Assembly: GCA_000697475.1 (NCBI GenBank)
Contig: JNEU01001132.1
Coordinates: forward strand, 124,001 to 188,000
DNA length: 64,000 nucleotides
Source of the DNA: Lichtheimia corymbifera B2541
Lineage: Eukaryota > Mucoromycota > Mucoromycetes > Mucorales > Lichtheimiaceae
Direction of reading: 5' to 3'
Both the position numbers and the translations under genes were made by a program. The notes beneath the pieces are model-generated. The model made no database searches. It worked only from the letters and a program-made list of their open reading frames with translations, and was not told the DNA's origin. Positions within the stretch are counted from its first letter, which is position 1. Each line of letters starts with the position of its first letter. Below are positions 63,082 through 64,000 of this stretch, in pieces.

Positions 63082-64000
63082 ATGCTCACCTTGTTTCAAA
63101 CAAAAAAAAAGCACAATGGCGTATTCATTGCTTTTGGGAAATACGTCTGGTTAGAAAACAAACACGCTGCTTGCAGTACCTTCGGCAAAGGCGCGCTTTC
63201 GCGTAGTGATCCCACATGGCTTCAACGAACACGGGCTCTGACAGGTCAATCTAAACACTCTACGATCTCAGTACAAGCAAGCAACTAATGCGACAATATT
63301 ACAGCACAAACTACAACTAATGGCAACGAACTACAGTACCTTGAGCAGTTAACTGTTAATCGGCGAAGGCAACGACGCGGGTTACAACAAAACGAGAGCG
63401 ATGTAGAACGAGCGAATCGAATCCTGAGCGCCACAGGCGATCGCAACTTTGAAGAGTATCGGCTTGACTTATACGAAGCGTTTTATCTTTTGTATGCTTT
63501 GGACGCAATCCGGATCAATGACCCTAGCCGTCAGTTGGTAAAGTGATTCAATATCTATTGGTGTCTTGTAGAGCGTGTGCATTGACTTTGGTTTTGGTAG
63601 AATCAGCTATCCGTTGATGATTGCTGGATGCGATTTAGCCAGTGCGTTCCAGAGTTTGCAACCTATTACGCTGTCTACCATTACTATCGTACTCTTGGTT
63701 GGGCACCAAAGCAAGGATCCAAGTTTGGTGTGGATTATGGTTAGTGGGGATATAAGGTAGAAAGAGAATCGTCCTTAACATTGTCTGCGTACTAGTGCTC
63801 TATCGTTCGGGTCCCAGGCATATGCACGGAGATTTCGCTGTGAAAATCATGCATCCTAACGAGTCATACGATTGGCAAACACTCCATCAACTCGCCCGAG
63901 TTTGTACTCAAGTGAAAAAGACGCTGATTCTATGCTATGCCAAATCTCCTACTTCAACGACACACCCAAGTTGCTTATCGGATTTTGAGATACGGGAATT
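63082..64000 (+). CDS. SEN2: tRNA-splicing endonuclease catalytic subunit SEN2 (5' part, runs off window)
   Basis: Cleaves the 5' splice site of pre-tRNA introns as part of the SEN heterotetramer. Visible exons: 63082-63244, 63305-63537, 63601-63739 (or from 63607) and 63796 onwards to the window end. The N-terminal domain has [20 protein letters not shown] and ALSRSDPTW, typical of Sen2. The catalytic domain includes [20 protein letters not shown] and [20 protein letters not shown]; the active-site His is expected in HGDFAVKI and the Lys in QVKKTLIL. The 3' end is outside the window. An acceptor ambiguity of six nt at exon 3 adds or removes two residues. Confidence 0.9.

Overview
This is a stretch of a fungal nuclear chromosome. 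Nearly every gene is split by short introns (mostly about 50-90 nt, GT...AG) and encodes a conserved eukaryotic housekeeping protein. Early-diverging fungi of the Mucorales type fit best, because of the very high intron density, Gln/His/Ser/Thr-rich low-complexity insertions and several animal-like genes (STYX, ALKBH1, ZUP1, a GLI-type zinc-finger factor). The species assignment is inference. I see no bacterial operon, CRISPR array, rRNA or tRNA gene, and no intact transposon. Exon coordinates were worked out by hand: for the main genes each junction was checked for splice-site sequence, phase continuity and family motifs.

Layout. 1-5.5 kb: gene-poor, with only weak small ORFs. 5.5-14 kb (+): a Gln-rich GLI-like transcription factor, a ZUP1/Mug105-type deubiquitinase and mitochondrial Hsp70. 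14-18 kb (-): glycerol kinase and a CDF zinc transporter. 18.5-21.3 kb (+): a PMT2-family protein O-mannosyltransferase. 21.5-27.4 kb (-): Rab6/Ypt6, ribosomal protein uS2 (RPS0/SA), ALKBH1 and an intronless AT-hook protein. 27.6-29.9 kb (+): an unrecognised helical protein. 30-32 kb (-): a GIT1-like transporter. 33.4-36 kb (+): PP2A scaffold subunit A. 36.3-37.9 kb (-): an Lsb5-like VHS/GAT adaptor. 39.9-43.2 kb (+): a DMT-type transporter and the branched-chain keto-acid dehydrogenase E1 alpha. 43.5-46.1 kb (-): an unresolved locus and a coiled-coil protein. 47.8-48.2 kb (+): a tiny single-TM protein. 48.6-55 kb (-): ribosomal protein eL31, an unrecognised gene, a STYX-family phosphatase and a WD40 protein. 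55.2-62.9 kb (+): recyclin Rcy1 and phospholipase D. 63.1 kb-end (+): the 5' part of tRNA-splicing endonuclease SEN2.

The genes do not form an operon or obvious cluster. By chance or otherwise, several act in endomembrane traffic (Ypt6, Rcy1, Lsb5, PLD). I did not find a convincing new multi-gene system. The items most worth a second look are a STYX-family protein that still carries the catalytic Cys/Arg/Asp set, three clean GC-AG introns with the same GCAAGT donor, in-frame micro-exons of 12, 15 and 17 nt, tetranucleotide repeats inside the 5'UTR introns of both ribosomal-protein genes, and several lineage-specific unknown genes.
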